Shown here: piece by piece, positions 62,779-64,000 of the stretch
How the letters are laid out: every line of letters starts with the position of its first letter
How positions within the stretch are numbered: position 1 is the first letter of the stretch
Assembly (NCBI RefSeq): GCF_022489025.1
Contig: NZ_JAKVTG010000004.1
Coordinates: 62,001-126,000 of the forward strand
Length of the DNA stretch: 64,000 nt
Direction of reading: 5' to 3'
Source of the DNA: Planococcus halocryophilus
Lineage (GTDB): Bacteria > Bacillota > Bacilli > Bacillales_A > Planococcaceae
Notes under the pieces: generated by a model
Databases searched by the model: none
What the model was told of the DNA's origin: nothing
Seen by the model: the letters and a program-made list of their open reading frames with translations, nothing else
Made by a program: the position numbers and the translations under genes

Positions 62779-63960
62779 ATGAACAATATCTACTTAATAG
62801 ATGGAGCAAGAACTGCTTTTGGCGGATTTGGAGGAGCATTCGTCAATACGGATGCGACTGAACTTGGAGCGGCCACGGCAGTTGAGGCGTTAAATCGTTC
62901 AAATGTCAAAGCAGAAGATATTAATCATATTTTTTATGGGAATGTTATTCAATCTAGCGTGAATGGCGCTTATGTTGCCCGACATATTGGGTTAAAAGCA
63001 GGTGTGCCAAAAGAAGTTCCAGCGCTCACGTTAAATCGTTTATGTGGATCGGGTGCTCAAGCGGTCGTTACAGCCGCGCAGCACATATTATTAGGAGAGG
63101 CGGATTTGGTGTTGGCAGGAGGGGCAGAGAACATGTCGATGTCTCCATATGCTAGTTTTGATCAACGCTTTAGTAAATCGAAAATGGGCAATTTACAATT
63201 TGAAGATATGCTATCTGCCACATTGACGGATCAATATACAGGGAGCGGCATGGGAATGACTGCCGAAAAATTGGCAGAGCAATATAATATCTCGCGTGAA
63301 GAACAAGATGCTTTCTCTGTACAATCAAATCAGCGAGCGGCAAAAGCAGTCGAATCTGGAAGATTTGCAGAAGAGATTGTAGCTGTCGATGTGAAAACGC
63401 GTAAAGGTGTTTTAATAGTAGATAAAGATGAACATATTAAACCAGACGCAAATGAAGAAGCTTTAGCAAAACTCCGTCCTTCATTCAAAAAAGAAGGTAC
63501 GGTGACGGCCGGAAACGCTTCAGGTATCAATGACGGTGCAGCTTCACTCGTCGTAGCGAGCGAAGCTGCTGTAAACAAGCATAGCTTAAAGCCGATGGCG
63601 CGTATTGTCTCTTGGGGAGTAGTAGGAGTAGATCCGACTATTATGGGCATTGGACCAGTGCCAGCTATTAAACAAGCGTTAGAACGTGCTGAATTGACTG
63701 TTGACGATATTGATTTATTTGAAGTGAACGAAGCATTCGCGGCACAATATTTGGCAGTGGAAAAAGAACTTGGGTTAGACCGAGAAAAAGTCAATGTCAA
63801 CGGCGGTGCAATTGCATTAGGACATCCAGTTGGAGCAAGTGGTGCACGTATATTATTGTCACTTGCGTATGAGTTGAAACATCGTGGCGGAAAATACGGA
63901 GTAGCGAGTTTATGCATTGGGGGAGGTCAAGGGATTGCGGTGGTGATTGAAAGTGCTTAA
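62779..63960 (+). CDS. acetyl-CoA C-acyltransferase (thiolase)
   Basis: The 393-residue thiolase has the nucleophile C89 in 'LNRLCGSGAQAV', histidine in 'VNGGAIALGHPVGASGAR' and the second cysteine in 'GVASLCIGGGQGIA'. It splits 3-oxoacyl-CoA to acetyl-CoA and a shortened acyl-CoA, the last step of the pathway. The upstream in-frame extension is not used: ATG 62779 follows AAAGGAAG. Confidence 0.95.
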   Translation: MNNIYLIDGARTAFGGFGGAFVNTDATELGAATAVEALNRSNVKAEDINHIFYGNVIQSSVNGAYVARHIGLKAGVPKEVPALTLNRLCGSGAQAVVTAAQHILLGEADLVLAGGAENMSMSPYASFDQRFSKSKMGNLQFEDMLSATLTDQYTGSGMGMTAEKLAEQYNISREEQDAFSVQSNQRAAKAVESGRFAEEIVAVDVKTRKGVLIVDKDEHIKPDANEEALAKLRPSFKKEGTVTAGNASGINDGAASLVVASEAAVNKHSLKPMARIVSWGVVGVDPTIMGIGPVPAIKQALERAELTVDDIDLFEVNEAFAAQYLAVEKELGLDREKVNVNGGAIALGHPVGASGARILLSLAYELKHRGGKYGVASLCIGGGQGIAVVIESA

Positions 63961-64000
63961 ACTTCCGGTTATTGTGGCACCAATGTTTTTAGTATCGACT
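63953..64000 (+). CDS. nitronate monooxygenase-like protein, N-terminal fragment
   Basis: A GTG at 63953, overlapping the thiolase stop by 8 bp, opens a frame that reads V-L-K-L-P-V-I-V-A-P-M-F-L-V-S-T up to the window end. The 'LPVIVAPMFLVS' start is typical of nitronate monooxygenase / 2-nitropropane dioxygenase family flavoproteins, which frequently sit in beta-oxidation clusters. Only 16 residues are visible. Confidence 0.5.
   Translation, partial: MLKLPVIVAPMFLVST

Noticed and set aside
63330-63917. 195-codon open frame on the minus strand within the thiolase gene
   Set aside because: It lies wholly antisense to an intact, well-conserved thiolase, has a serine/alanine-rich composition typical of shadow frames and has no RBS.
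1-64000. CRISPR arrays, tRNA or rRNA genes, IS elements or prophage genes
   Set aside because: No regular spaced repeats, no cloverleaf or CCA-type tRNA, no transposase or integrase and no phage structural gene were found in reading the window.

Overview
The window reads as the chromosome of a low-to-moderate-GC Gram-positive rod of the Bacillales, most likely the Planococcaceae (Planococcus or Planomicrobium type). Nearly every gene has a clear Bacillus subtilis relative, ribosome binding sites are strong GGAGG types, there is lipoteichoic acid machinery, and regulation uses a T-box, an FMN riboswitch and sigma-B and sigma-W type promoters. No tRNA, rRNA, IS element, prophage or CRISPR array was seen. 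The first gene (anion symporter) and the last gene (nitronate monooxygenase) are cut by the window edges.

Layout. 1-5800: anion symporter, a DUF302 protein, then a persulfide/sulfane-sulfur operon: a CstR-type repressor followed by DsrE, two rhodaneses, a TusA-rhodanese fusion, a rhodanese-persulfide dioxygenase fusion, TusA and a TauE/SafE exporter, with ATACCC..GGGTAT operators at the promoters. 5.8-15.7 kb: housekeeping genes (topB, a PatB-type lyase, pcm, an MsrA-like protein, a yxlEFG-like ABC exporter, a phosphoesterase, a GNAT enzyme). 15.8-18.1 kb: an FMN riboswitch and a riboflavin operon that keeps ribE, ribB and ribH but has no ribD and no ribA domain. 18.2-26.9 kb: an LTA-synthase-family enzyme, a GTPase, and a two-component system placed next to a PrsA-like foldase and an HtrA protease. 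26.9-30.6 kb: general-stress genes (DJ-1/PfpI, a LOV-STAS photoreceptor, an SDR) with two sigma-B-like promoters, then Cu/Zn SOD. 30.7-34.7 kb (minus strand): the csbB-gtcA-yfhO set for glycosylating teichoic acid.

34.8-44.0 kb: a large tellurium-resistance (Ter) type stress locus behind a consensus sigma-W promoter. It has three TerD proteins, TelA, YceG and a four-gene biosynthetic module (TIM-barrel C-C lyase, PRTase-TRSP, StiP/PELOTA, HAD phosphatase) predicted in the literature to make a nucleoside-like metabolite. 44.1-47.3 kb: a serine-biosynthesis operon (class V aminotransferase and serA) behind a candidate cre site, a consensus promoter and a serine T-box. 47.3-50.6 kb: a structured intergenic element, a HAD hydrolase, nitric oxide synthase and YeeN.

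50.6-64.0 kb: a 15-gene catabolic cluster containing a CoA ligase, an acyl-CoA dehydrogenase and a separate APH-like kinase. The last two resemble the two halves of mammalian ACAD11. Beta-oxidation enzymes, a MaoC pair, a complete TRAP transporter and a TetR regulator accompany them. The best reading is uptake and breakdown of a hydroxy (perhaps 4-hydroxy) carboxylic acid through a phosphorylated acyl-CoA. This cluster and the Ter module are the two most interesting systems in the window.
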